Made by a program: the position numbers and the translations under genes. The notes under the pieces were generated by a model. That model did not search any database. It saw nothing but the letters and a program-made list of their open reading frames with translations, and was not told the DNA's origin. Of a stretch of DNA of 38,981 nucleotides, positions 17,333-25,328 are shown piece after piece. The stretch covers positions 1-38,981 of the forward strand of contig CANJYB010000033.1 in the NCBI GenBank assembly GCA_947479085.1, given 5' to 3'. This stretch comes from Bacteroidota bacterium. GTDB lineage: Bacteria; Bacteroidota; Bacteroidia; 2-12-FULL-35-15. Each line of letters starts with the position of its first letter. Position 1 is the stretch's first letter.

Positions 17333-18544
17333 TTAAATTAGATTAGCGTTCGCTTCATCTAGCACCTCGTGTACAAATGATTGTAAATAAATTTGCGTTG
17401 TTTTTTCAGAATCATGTCCCATGCTTTCACTAATTACCGAAGTCCCGGTTCCATTTTGTTTTTGAATACTTGCCCAACTGTGCCGCGCAACATAATGAGT
17501 AATGCTATGCGTAGCCTTTATTCCAACTTCCAATGCTATTTTTTTTAAATCTTTATTTACTTTTTTATTGACCTTGTTTATCCTGTCTTTAATGCTTTGG
17601 GGCGTATGATGTATTTGGGGATTCAAAATAGGAAATACATAATCATCAGTGTATTCGTTCCCTTTTGAATAAAAATTTAATATTTCCTGAGTTCTTGGTT
17701 GAATTTTAATATCGTAATGTTTCCCGGTTTTTGCTCTAATATACAAAATTCTATTATTCAAAAGTGTTGACCACTTTAGTAGAGCCATATCTTTAAAATT
17801 CATCCCTATGTTGTAAAAACTAAAAAGAAAATAATTTTTGGAATGCCAAACACTAGTTCCTTGTTCGGCTGGATAATTAATTATTTTCAGCATTTCATCT
17901 TTAGATATTGCTCTTTTTTGAGTTTTTGTATCTAGTTTTGAAACTTTATACTTTTTAAATGGGTAGTCCTCCTCCTTACAATAGCCCTCCTTTATTGCTT
18001 TATTCATAAGGGAACGAAGGGTGCGCATGTAAACAGAGATGGAGTTTTCTGACACCCCATTTTTAAGAAAATACTCCTCATAGCTAACTAGGAAGTTATA
18101 ATCGACATCCGAAAAGAATAAATCTTTGCTACACCGAAATTTTTTGAGCGTTCTTAATAGATCCTTATAAACAGTTGCGTTGCCAATTTTTTTTGTTTCA
18201 ACCAACCTTTCAATAAATTGTTCACAATAGTTAAATACAGTAATTTTCTTCACGGAACCAAGGAACTTTCGCTCAACTTCTTCCAAAGAGAAATCTTTAT
18301 TCTCGTTTTCAAGATCAAGAATTATATCATCTAACTGGTGCTTCTTTTTTTGTATAAGGTGGTTAGTTTTCTTAAAATTCACATACCCCTTTAACAACTC
18401 ATTTCCATTCCAAAAAGCAGGAATTGTTGAAAATCCCAAGGAAATATATTTCGTTTTCCTATCTTTGATTATTCGGAGCATGATCGGATGCTCATTGTTC
18501 TTTAAGGTTTTGGACTCATAAAGTATTAGTTTCGTTGATGCCAT
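17333..18544 (-). CDS. int: Tyrosine integrase of the tRNA-Val element
   Basis: A 403-residue tyrosine recombinase. Residues about 1-95 are an arm-type DNA-binding domain (KYISLGFSTIPAFWNG), 100-190 a SAM-like core-binding domain, and 215-400 the catalytic domain. Visible active-site elements are the Lys in RAKTGK (270-275), Arg354 in HYVARHSWA, His377 in MGH and the nucleophile Tyr386 in TQIYL. The box I arginine is missing: the site reads NIGMNFKDMALLKW (245-258). IntDOT of CTnDOT also lacks it, so this is probably a CTnDOT-type enzyme and not a dead one. It is transcribed into the element from next to attR. The ATG at 18544 fits the arm domain and lies about 30 bases after a TATATTTG promoter motif. 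Confidence 0.9.
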   Translation of the reverse strand: MASTKLILYESKTLKNNEHPIMLRIIKDRKTKYISLGFSTIPAFWNGNELLKGYVNFKKTNHLIQKKKHQLDDIILDLENENKDFSLEEVERKFLGSVKKITVFNYCEQFIERLVETKKIGNATVYKDLLRTLKKFRCSKDLFFSDVDYNFLVSYEEYFLKNGVSENSISVYMRTLRSLMNKAIKEGYCKEEDYPFKKYKVSKLDTKTQKRAISKDEMLKIINYPAEQGTSVWHSKNYFLFSFYNIGMNFKDMALLKWSTLLNNRILYIRAKTGKHYDIKIQPRTQEILNFYSKGNEYTDDYVFPILNPQIHHTPQSIKDRINKVNKKVNKDLKKIALEVGIKATHSITHYVARHSWASIQKQNGTGTSVISESMGHDSEKTTQIYLQSFVHEVLDEANANLI

Positions 18545-18557
18545 TTTTATAATCCTG

Positions 18558-18583
18558 GTTTAAACATGGTTTAAACAAATATA
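18558..18583 (-). promoter_or_regulatory. Integrase promoter with paired palindromic operator
   Basis: On the minus strand TATATTTG (18583-18576) matches the TAnnTTTG -7 motif. Two copies of the 8-bp palindrome GTTTAAAC, at 18558-18565 and 18569-18576, are 11 bp apart (one helical turn) and cover the expected transcription start. This suits autoregulation by a dimeric regulator. The protein bound is unknown. Confidence 0.5.
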
Positions 18584-18700
18584 GCAAAAAAGACTAAAAA
18601 ACGCATAAATTTAACTTTTCAGTTTTCAACAAAATGCTCTGTAAGTCAATTTTAACAAAGGAAAACAAATAAAAACAAAAAATCACAAAACAAAGGTTAC

Positions 18701-18750
18701 TCTGCCTTACAAGCAGAGGGTCACTGGTTCGAACCCAGTAGCTCCCACCA
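18701..18750 (+). other. attR: 3' fragment of a tRNA-Val(TAC) gene
   Basis: The sequence folds as the last 50 bases of a tRNA: anticodon stem TCTGC/GCAGA with loop CTTACAA (anticodon TAC at 18708-18710, valine), variable loop, T arm ACTGG-TTCGAAC-CCAGT, acceptor strand AGCTCCC, discriminator A and encoded CCA. The D arm and 5' acceptor strand (expected GGGAGCT) are missing; the sequence before 18700 is A-rich element DNA. This is what integration into a tRNA 3' end leaves at the distal end. The intact tRNA-Val gene should lie left of the window at the element's other end. AACAAAGG occurs at 18654-18661 and 18689-18696 and might be an integrase arm site. Confidence 0.85.
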
Positions 18751-18754
18751 AAAC

Positions 18755-18797
18755 AAAAAAGCCTTTCAATGTTTTGAAAGGCTTTCTTGTTTCTTTT
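18755..18797. terminator. Bidirectional intrinsic terminator
   Basis: AAAGCCTTTCAA (18758-18769) and TTGAAAGGCTTT (18774-18785) form a 12-bp stem. A T-rich tract follows on the plus strand and a T run follows on the minus strand. It would end both the ancestral tRNA-Val transcript and the T9SS-protein gene that converges on it. Confidence 0.8.
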
Positions 18798-18812
18798 AAT
18801 TAACTATCTCCT

Positions 18813-19688
18813 TTATTTCGTCAGTTTCCCTTTCCTTACAATTCTACTATTAGTTTTCACTTCATATAAATAAAGCCCTTTTGCCAGTTCATCGGTATTG
18901 ATAACTAATGAATTAACAAAATACTGCTGAATTAGCTTTCGTGAAGTAACGTCATATATAGTAAGCTCTGAAGAAGAATTGTTATTCATATTTATGGTTA
19001 GTTGGTCCGAAAAAGGGTTCGGGTAAATCATTAAATCTTCATTTGATGAGATGGAAGAAATACCAACCGAAGATGAATTCCCGGTAATTTTGAGATTATC
19101 AATTGCAAAGGCAGGATTGGTGCCATAGCCAGAATTAGTAAAACCAAATCTCAACCTGAAGTCCAAATGATTAAGCATAGCAGGAAGCTGTGTAGAGGTA
19201 ATATCTGTATGTGTCCATGCAGAATGGCCATTATATTGTGCCATCGGCATTGTTATGTTTACCCAGCTGATTCCGCCATCAATGCTATAATCAACAGAGC
19301 CATAACTTGCCAGTATTGGTCCTGTTTGTCCTTGGCAAAGCCAGTCAAATTGAATTGAATCCAGAGTGCTTCCCATTGTATTAATTCCGGTAGTCATTGT
19401 TGCGTATACCAAACCACCAGAGCCTGAACCATAAAAACCACTATGCGCGCAATAATCTCCTCCCAAATCATCATAGATATGTAGATAATTTCCTCCTCCC
19501 TGATTTGGAGTGGTGGATGCACAGACATATGTGTTGTTCACTATCCACGTGTCAAAGTTGTTACCTTGTCCCAGTTGCCAACCTGCTGCACCACCAGTAA
19601 AATCATTGCTGTACAGAACTGTTTGCGAATTCGTTATTCCATAAATTGAAATAAATAAAATAAATAAGTAGTGTTTTGTTTTCATCAT
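18813..19688 (-). CDS. Secreted protein with type IX sorting domain
   Basis: A 291-residue protein. An N-terminal signal peptide (KTKHYLFILFISIYGITNSQ) is followed by a jelly-roll-like extracellular domain of about 180 residues, rich in Gly, Ser, Asn and Trp (NDFTGGAAGWQLGQG ... FAIDNLKITGN). The C-terminal 75 residues are a type A T9SS sorting domain: YPNPFSDQLTINM, LTIYDVTSRKL, GLYLYEVKT and a basic tail. The protein is expected to cross the outer membrane by the type IX system and be released or anchored. The substrate or ligand of the middle domain is unknown. It is the first chromosomal gene right of the element, ending at the bidirectional terminator. Confidence 0.85.
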   Translation of the reverse strand: MMKTKHYLFILFISIYGITNSQTVLYSNDFTGGAAGWQLGQGNNFDTWIVNNTYVCASTTPNQGGGNYLHIYDDLGGDYCAHSGFYGSGSGGLVYATMTTGINTMGSTLDSIQFDWLCQGQTGPILASYGSVDYSIDGGISWVNITMPMAQYNGHSAWTHTDITSTQLPAMLNHLDFRLRFGFTNSGYGTNPAFAIDNLKITGNSSSVGISSISSNEDLMIYPNPFSDQLTINMNNNSSSELTIYDVTSRKLIQQYFVNSLVINTDELAKGLYLYEVKTNSRIVRKGKLTK

Positions 19689-19726
19689 TTTTAGTTTAGA
19701 GTTATTAGTTTATAAATTATTTTTGG

Positions 19727-20611
19727 TTAAGCTTTTGGATGCGCCTGTTTATGTATGTTTTTTAACTTCTCTACTGTATTATGAGTATATACCTGGGTAG
19801 CGGAGAGGTTGGCATGCCCTAGTAATTCTTTAATGGCATTCAAATCGGCACCGTTGTTAAGCATGTGTGTTGCAAAGGTATGCCGCAATACATGGGGACT
19901 TTTCTTATCAATAGTAGTTACCTGGGAAAGGTAATTATGCACTACCCCATACACAATATCTGCGGTAAGTTTTTTCCCCTTTTTTGTTTCAAACAAATAT
20001 TCATTTGGCAACTCCTTCTTTGATTGAATGTATTTTTGAATCTCATTTTTCAGCTCACGATTAAAAGGAATTATCCGCTCCTTATTTCTTTTTCCCAATA
20101 CTTTCATTTGCAAAGAATACAAATCAACATTGGCCTGTTTTAGGTTAATAAGCTCCGATAAACGCATACCTGTTGCATAAAAAATCTCAATTATAAGTTT
20201 ATTCCTTTGACCTTCTTCATCGCCTCCGAAATCAACTACATCCAGCAGCATATCCATTTTTTCCTTTTCCACAAAAACCGGCAGACGCTTTGAAGTTTTG
20301 GGAGATTGAATTTTAAGCATGGGGTTTTCGGTAACCAGGTTTTGTCTCAACAGGTATTTATAAAACGTCTTGAGTGTGGTTATTTTCCGGTTAACGGAAC
20401 GGGGAGTAATTTTCTGTTCCATCAGGCTTACAATCCAGGAACGAACAATGGTATGATTTATTTCTTCTATTGCCTTTATTTCATAGGTAGTTTCCAGGAA
20501 GGCAAAAAACTGAACTATATCATTCGAATAGGCAATAAGTGTATGATTAGAAAACCGCTTTTCGAATTCCAGGTATTGGGTAAAACTGTCTTTGCTTTCG
20601 TTTAAATCCAT
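19727..20611 (-). CDS. xerC: Chromosomal tyrosine recombinase XerC/XerD
   Basis: A 294-residue tyrosine recombinase of the length and layout of XerC/XerD: SAM-like domain (residues about 8-92), then a catalytic domain with the full set Arg150 (ATGMR), Lys174, His240 and Arg243 (HVLRH), His266 (GHANL) and Tyr275. These enzymes resolve chromosome dimers at dif with FtsK. It follows rpsU on the same strand; an rpsU-xerC arrangement is common in Bacteroidota, so this is a host gene and not part of the element. XerC versus XerD cannot be settled from one copy. Confidence 0.85.
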   Translation of the reverse strand: MDLNESKDSFTQYLEFEKRFSNHTLIAYSNDIVQFFAFLETTYEIKAIEEINHTIVRSWIVSLMEQKITPRSVNRKITTLKTFYKYLLRQNLVTENPMLKIQSPKTSKRLPVFVEKEKMDMLLDVVDFGGDEEGQRNKLIIEIFYATGMRLSELINLKQANVDLYSLQMKVLGKRNKERIIPFNRELKNEIQKYIQSKKELPNEYLFETKKGKKLTADIVYGVVHNYLSQVTTIDKKSPHVLRHTFATHMLNNGADLNAIKELLGHANLSATQVYTHNTVEKLKNIHKQAHPKA

Positions 20612-20713
20612 AAAAAAAGGAAATACTTAATTGCTCAATGTAAATAACTTGGTAAAGTTAAACAAACAATTAAATACTTCCTTATTCGGGAAAATATACT
20701 TACGAAAAAAGTT

Positions 20714-20908
20714 TTAAGCCTCTTCCGACTGGTGCATCTTTTTTACGTAGATGGCTTTTTTCTTGCCTTCGCGGTAAACTACAGATGGTTTTGTGAATTT
20801 CTGACGTTCACGCAATTCTTTAACAACACCGGTTTTTTCAAATTTCTTTTTGAACTTTTTAAGTGCTTTCTCAATTGGTTCACCGTCTTTAATTTGTACT
20901 ATTAACAT
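20714..20908 (-). CDS. rpsU: 30S ribosomal protein bS21
   Basis: A 64-residue basic protein with the bS21 signature: an N-terminal IVQIKDGEPIEKALKKFKKKFEKTG, then VVKELRERQKFTKPSVVYRE and a Lys-rich tail. It binds near the 16S rRNA 3' end in the small subunit. The short acidic end (HQSEEA) is normal for Bacteroidota. The gene lies about 100 bases upstream of xerC and is preceded by its own promoter-like motif. Confidence 0.95.
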   Translation of the reverse strand: MLIVQIKDGEPIEKALKKFKKKFEKTGVVKELRERQKFTKPSVVYREGKKKAIYVKKMHQSEEA

Positions 20909-20963
20909 TCGTTTTGAATTAAATTATTAAACTTTTTTTATCCCTTTTTTTGATTTGGGGATG

Positions 20964-20971
20964 CAAATATA
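20964..20971 (-). promoter_or_regulatory. -7 promoter motif of rpsU
   Basis: The minus strand reads TATATTTG, an exact TAnnTTTG match, 56 bases before the rpsU start. It lies in the only sizeable gap between rpsU and the acyl-CoA dehydrogenase stop. No strong -33 TTTG is seen. Confidence 0.5.
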
Positions 20972-21018
20972 TTAAAATTTTGGAAATCAGGAGTAAGAAT
21001 TCAGATTTTATTGCAAAA

Positions 21019-22158
21019 CTATTTCATTATTTCTCTTGAGATAACCAGCTTCTGAATCTCAGAGGTACCTTCCCCTATCGTGCAAAGCTTGCAGTCGCGG
21101 TAGTATTTTTCTGCCGGAAAGTCCTTTGTATAACCATATCCACCAAATATTTGAACCGCTTCGTTAGAAACTCTACAGGCAACTTCAGAAGCATAATATT
21201 TAGCAAAAGCTCCTTCTTTTGTCATTTTAAGGCCTTTGTTTTTTCTATCGGCCGCCAAAAGGGTAAGTAATTCAGCAGCTTCAATTTCAGTAGCCATATC
21301 AGCCAATTTAAAGGCAATGGCCTGGAAATGAGAGATTGGCTTTCCAAATTGCTCACGCTCTTTTGAATATTTTAAGGAAGCTTCGAAAGCTCCTTTTGCG
21401 ATACCTACAGACAAAGCAGCAATGGAAATACGTCCGCCATCCAATACTTTCATGGCTTGTATAAACCCATCTCCTTCCTTGCCAAGCATTTGGTCCTTAT
21501 GAACGCGACAATCCGTAAATATTAATTCAGCCGTTTCGGAGGCACGCATTCCTAATTTATTTTCCTTTTTTCCGGGTTTAAAACCTTCTGTTCCTTTCTC
21601 AATTATAAAAGCGGACATCCCGTGAGAATCTCCCTTTTCACCCGTACGCACAATAACTACCGCTAAATTTCCGGAAATAGCATGTGTAATAAAATTCTTG
21701 GACCCGTTGATTATAAAATAATCCCCATCCTTTTTTGCTGTGGTATTCATTCCACCGGAATCAGACCCTGTTCCTGTTTCTGTTAATCCCCAAGCTCCTA
21801 TCCATTCGGCAGTTGCAAGTTTAGGAAGGTATTTTTTCTTTTGTTCTTCATTTCCGAAAGCCAGAATATGACCTGTACATAACGAATTATGCGCTGCCAT
21901 GGATAATCCTATAGAACCACATATTTTAGACAATTCTACAATTGCTGTTACATATTCGGTATACGAAAATCCTGAACCGCCATACTCCTGTGGCACCAAA
22001 ACGCCCATTAATCCAAGCTCCCCAAGTTTTTTAAATACTTCTACAGGAAATGTTTGAGCTTCGTCCCATTCCATCATTTTAGGACGAATATTATCTTCTC
22101 CAAATTTTTTAATCATGTCAGCAATCATGCGCTGATTTTCAGTAAGGCTAAAATCCAT
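21019..22158 (-). CDS. Acyl-CoA dehydrogenase (short-chain type)
   Basis: A 379-residue FAD flavoprotein of the acyl-CoA dehydrogenase family, oxidising acyl-CoA to trans-2-enoyl-CoA in fatty-acid or branched-chain amino-acid breakdown and passing electrons to ETF. It has the usual order of N-terminal helical domain, beta domain with WGLTETGTGSD and KNFITHA (residues about 120-170), and C-terminal helical domain with REQFGKPI and IFGGYGYTKDFP. The catalytic Glu is in IGEGTSEIQ near the C-terminus, the position used by short-chain enzymes. Full length. The exact chain-length preference is not readable from sequence. Confidence 0.9.
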   Translation of the reverse strand: MDFSLTENQRMIADMIKKFGEDNIRPKMMEWDEAQTFPVEVFKKLGELGLMGVLVPQEYGGSGFSYTEYVTAIVELSKICGSIGLSMAAHNSLCTGHILAFGNEEQKKKYLPKLATAEWIGAWGLTETGTGSDSGGMNTTAKKDGDYFIINGSKNFITHAISGNLAVVIVRTGEKGDSHGMSAFIIEKGTEGFKPGKKENKLGMRASETAELIFTDCRVHKDQMLGKEGDGFIQAMKVLDGGRISIAALSVGIAKGAFEASLKYSKEREQFGKPISHFQAIAFKLADMATEIEAAELLTLLAADRKNKGLKMTKEGAFAKYYASEVACRVSNEAVQIFGGYGYTKDFPAEKYYRDCKLCTIGEGTSEIQKLVISREIMK

Positions 22159-22178
22159 TTTATTTTTTTTTGAGGGGA

Positions 22179-22186
22179 CAAAAATA
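22179..22186 (-). promoter_or_regulatory. -7 promoter motif of the acyl-CoA dehydrogenase gene
   Basis: The minus strand reads TATTTTTG, matching TAnnTTTG, 21 bases before the ATG at 22158. The -33 element is not clear. Confidence 0.4.
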
Positions 22187-22228
22187 TACTTTTTATCCGA
22201 ATTGAATTTGATTACTTATAAATATAGC

Positions 22229-22756
22229 CTAATAATTTACCAGGCTAACAATGTTTGAGGAATATTTAGCTAACTTTTCCTTTCCTTTTAAAAAGTCGAG
22301 TTCCAGCACAAATGCAAAGCCGGCAACAAAACCACCCTGCATCTGAACCAGAATTGAAGCCGCTTCAGCTGTTCCTCCGGTTGCAAGCAAATCATCATGG
22401 ATAATTACTTTCCAATTTTTCTGAATTTCATTTACCTGCATTTCTATTACTGCGCTTCCATATTCCAATTTATATTCATATGAAATTGTTTCAAAAGGAA
22501 GTTTTCCGGCCTTACGAACTAGTATAAAAGGAATGTTTAATTTATTTGCCAAGGCAAATCCAAATAAAAAGCCCCTGCTCTCCACACCCACTATAGCGTC
22601 AATTTTTTCATCTGCAAACCGCTTTGCAAATTCATCAATTATTTCGTTGCACAATTCCTGATTGTGAAAGATGGGTGTGATGTCCTTAAATAATATTCCC
22701 GGCTTTGGAAAATCTTTAACATCCCGAATGGTGTCTTTTATTTTTTGTTCTAACAT
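22229..22756 (-). CDS. apt: Adenine phosphoribosyltransferase
   Basis: A 175-residue purine-salvage enzyme making AMP from adenine and PRPP. Family landmarks are FPKPGILFKDITP (residues about 17-29), VGVESRGFLFG (58-68), LVRKAGKLPFET, and the PRPP loop IIHDDLLATGGTAEAA. Full length and cytoplasmic. Its start codon shares a base with the stop of the upstream helix-hairpin-helix gene, so the two are translationally coupled. Confidence 0.95.
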   Translation of the reverse strand: MLEQKIKDTIRDVKDFPKPGILFKDITPIFHNQELCNEIIDEFAKRFADEKIDAIVGVESRGFLFGFALANKLNIPFILVRKAGKLPFETISYEYKLEYGSAVIEMQVNEIQKNWKVIIHDDLLATGGTAEAASILVQMQGGFVAGFAFVLELDFLKGKEKLAKYSSNIVSLVNY

Positions 22757-23754
22757 TATTCTGTTTTTAAATAAGGTGCAATTTTACGGTATGTTTCGTC
22801 ATCTACCAAATCTGTTTTTTTAATATCGTCAATTTTTATAAACTTTCCATGCTTTGACCGGTAGCTTATTATACCGTTTACTGCATTCCAGCTAAGGTAG
22901 GGATGCTTTAATTCAGCGGAAGTACAGGTATTAATATTTATTTTTTTTATTTTAGAAACATCAACAGTAACATATTTCTCAACGGCATCGTATTTTTCCT
23001 TATCAAATTTCCAGAGTTCCATTAATTGTTCTTTTGAAGCATAACCTCCCAACTCTGCCCTGTGTTCTATTATTTTCTTTGAATAAAAACCTTTGATGCC
23101 CCTTATTCTTATTAATGATAAAGAATCGGACGAATTCAATTCAACGACTAAGATTTCCGGTTCTGGTTTTTTTGTTACCGGCCTTTCTGTATCTTTTTTC
23201 GGGTATTTAAAACTGAGTGTGTCCCGCTTTTTTTCAGGGATAATTATGTATGGTTCTAAAGACAGATATAGCTTTTCCTGAATACAATACATCTTTTTTA
23301 CATCCGCTTTGCTTCTAAACTGCCCTCCTTTGGATTCATAATGTTTGATGACATAAATCTGCTTATCAGATAAACCCATCCTCTTCCATTCGCTTTCCGG
23401 AAGGTTATTGGGGTTGAAATTAAATCGTTCTCCTTTTACTTTGTTTGACTTGTCTGAACTGGTGTAATAATTATTCCCTTTATTTTGTTGTTCTTCTCTT
23501 TCAATAGAGTCGCTTTGGGATTTAACAGAATCGGAAAAGAGTTTTAATTCCTGTTCATATTTTGAAAAATCAATTTTTTCTGAGGAAAATAAATAATGAG
23601 AAAAATTGAGGTAAATAATCATGAGAACAATTATTCCTAATAATACAAAGGCGCCATTTCGTTCACGCCTGTGGTAAGACATAAAATCACGAAAGAATTG
23701 TTTCATCGTAATACTTAGAAATTGGCCACCCTGGCATAAACTCAGGATGTCCAT
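22756..23754 (-). CDS. Membrane-anchored helix-hairpin-helix (ComEA-like) protein
   Basis: Up to 332 residues; MKQFFRDFMSYHRRERNG, starting at 23706 (Met17 of the long form), is the more likely start because the 16 residues before it look non-native. One TM segment (AFVLLGIIVLMIIYLNF) follows, then a polar linker and three helix-hairpin-helix units with ComEA-like spacing: DKQIYVIKHYESKGGQFRS, IKGFYSKKIIEHRAELGGY and WNAVNGIISYRSKHGKF. These are non-specific DNA-binding motifs. In Bacteroidota such proteins are annotated as helix-hairpin-helix or ComEA-like; a role in DNA uptake is possible but not shown. The first helix-hairpin-helix unit is the most degenerate. Confidence 0.75.
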   Translation of the reverse strand: MDILSLCQGGQFLSITMKQFFRDFMSYHRRERNGAFVLLGIIVLMIIYLNFSHYLFSSEKIDFSKYEQELKLFSDSVKSQSDSIEREEQQNKGNNYYTSSDKSNKVKGERFNFNPNNLPESEWKRMGLSDKQIYVIKHYESKGGQFRSKADVKKMYCIQEKLYLSLEPYIIIPEKKRDTLSFKYPKKDTERPVTKKPEPEILVVELNSSDSLSLIRIRGIKGFYSKKIIEHRAELGGYASKEQLMELWKFDKEKYDAVEKYVTVDVSKIKKININTCTSAELKHPYLSWNAVNGIISYRSKHGKFIKIDDIKKTDLVDDETYRKIAPYLKTE

Positions 23755-23764
23755 GATTAAACTT

Positions 23765-25216
23765 TTATTCCTCTCCTATAGTTTTCTTTTTAGTTAAATA
23801 ATAAACCGGTATTCCTGCAAAAACACAGATTAATCCGAAACCGGTGTTTCTTCCATCGTAAATAATAAGTATAGTGCATATAGCTAGGGCTGATAAAATA
23901 TACAAGGCCGGAATAAGCGGATAACCAAATGCCTTGTATGGGCGTTCTGCATCTGGTTCTTTTTTTCTTAATACAAAGAGTCCTGTTATGGTAACAATGT
24001 AAAATATCATGGAAGCGAAAGTGGAATAGTTTACCAGATCGCTATAGGTACCAGAGAGACATAAAGCACAAGCCCAGATACACTGTGTCCAAAGTGCAAA
24101 TGCAGGTACATCGTTTTTATTCAGTGTACCTGCCTTTTTCAAAAAGAGTTTTTCTTTTGCCATAGCATAATACACCCTTGCACCCGAAAGTATCAGCCCA
24201 TTGTTGCACCCAAATGTGGAGACCATTATCAAACCAGCCATTATGAAGAGTGCAATGTTTCCGAATATCATGGTGGCAGCACTGGCCCCTACCCTATCGT
24301 TTGTGGCAAACTGAATTCCCTGTCCAAAAGCATCATGAGCAGTGGGGTCTCCTTTTAATGGCAATAATGCAAGGTAGGCAACATTGGCAAGTACATAAAT
24401 TACGGTTACCAAAAAAGTTCCAAGGAACAAACTGCGGGGAATATTTTTTTTCGGGTCTTTAATTTCTCCTGCAATAAAGGTTACATTGTTCCATGCATCA
24501 GCCGAAAACAAAGAATTGATAATGGTTGAACCCATAGCACCAATCAATGCAAAACCGGCAAGATGACTGATGCTTATTGTTCCGTCTTTATTAACGGTGG
24601 TAGTACTGGCATCCCAAGCGTTCCTGAAATTTTCTGCCAGGGTATTAGTTTTAAATGCCATGGCTATTCCTAATACAATCAAAGCAAACAGGGCAAGTAA
24701 TTTTGTAGAGGTAAAAATGAGTTGAATCATTTTCCCGTTCCTGATGCCACGGGTATTGGAATAGGTAAGTAACAGGATGGTGATGATAGCAAGGATTTGT
24801 TTCCAGGTAATAACAAATGCACCTCCACCGATTGATAATAATTGGTTTTGCAACTCAGGGAAAAAGATGGCCGTATAATTTGCAAATGCCACCGCTACTG
24901 CAGCTATAACTCCTGTCTGAATAACTGTAAATACGGTCCAGCCATATAGAAAGGAAACAAGGTTACCAAAAGCCCTTTGTATGTATACAAACTGCCCGCC
25001 TGCTTTCGGCATCATACCTGCCAATTCACCATAACTTAAGGCAGCCATAACAGTAATTACTCCGGTGATTATCCAAAGTAATAACAAATAACCCGCAGAA
25101 CCTACAGCACGGGACATACTTGCACTGACAATAAAAATTCCGGAACCAATCATGGAACCTGCTACAATGCTGGTGGCATCTATCAGTCCGAGTTCGCGTT
25201 TTAATTCTTTTTCCAT
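23765..25216 (-). CDS. APC-family amino acid permease (LAT-like)
   Basis: A 483-residue inner-membrane transporter with about 12 hydrophobic segments. The N-terminal signature DATSIVAGSMIGSGIFIVSA and GGQFVYIQRAFG are typical of the amino acid-polyamine-organocation superfamily, LAT/SteT-like branch. Substrate unknown. It is downstream of a second APC permease on the same strand, separated by a terminator, and just upstream of the helix-hairpin-helix gene. Confidence 0.85.
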   Translation of the reverse strand: MEKELKRELGLIDATSIVAGSMIGSGIFIVSASMSRAVGSAGYLLLLWIITGVITVMAALSYGELAGMMPKAGGQFVYIQRAFGNLVSFLYGWTVFTVIQTGVIAAVAVAFANYTAIFFPELQNQLLSIGGGAFVITWKQILAIITILLLTYSNTRGIRNGKMIQLIFTSTKLLALFALIVLGIAMAFKTNTLAENFRNAWDASTTTVNKDGTISISHLAGFALIGAMGSTIINSLFSADAWNNVTFIAGEIKDPKKNIPRSLFLGTFLVTVIYVLANVAYLALLPLKGDPTAHDAFGQGIQFATNDRVGASAATMIFGNIALFIMAGLIMVSTFGCNNGLILSGARVYYAMAKEKLFLKKAGTLNKNDVPAFALWTQCIWACALCLSGTYSDLVNYSTFASMIFYIVTITGLFVLRKKEPDAERPYKAFGYPLIPALYILSALAICTILIIYDGRNTGFGLICVFAGIPVYYLTKKKTIGEE

Positions 25217-25277
25217 AGTATTAGCCTCACCTTAATCCCTCTCCAAAGGAGAGGGGTGTTAATTAATTATTTTTCAA

Positions 25278-25310
25278 AAAAGAAGGACGGTTAATTTCCG
25301 TCCTTCTTTT
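25278..25310. terminator. Bidirectional intrinsic terminator
   Basis: AAAAGAAGGACGG (25278-25290) pairs perfectly with CCGTCCTTCTTTT (25298-25310) around a 7-base loop. It starts 18 bases after the stop of the minus-strand cationic amino acid permease, and the T run needed on that strand is present. Confidence 0.85.
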
Positions 25311-25328
25311 ATTTATCTAAATCAAAAA

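Noticed and set aside
19727-20611. Second integrase belonging to the mobile element.
   Set aside because: It lies outside attR, has the XerC/D length and complete active site, and follows rpsU as in other Bacteroidota.
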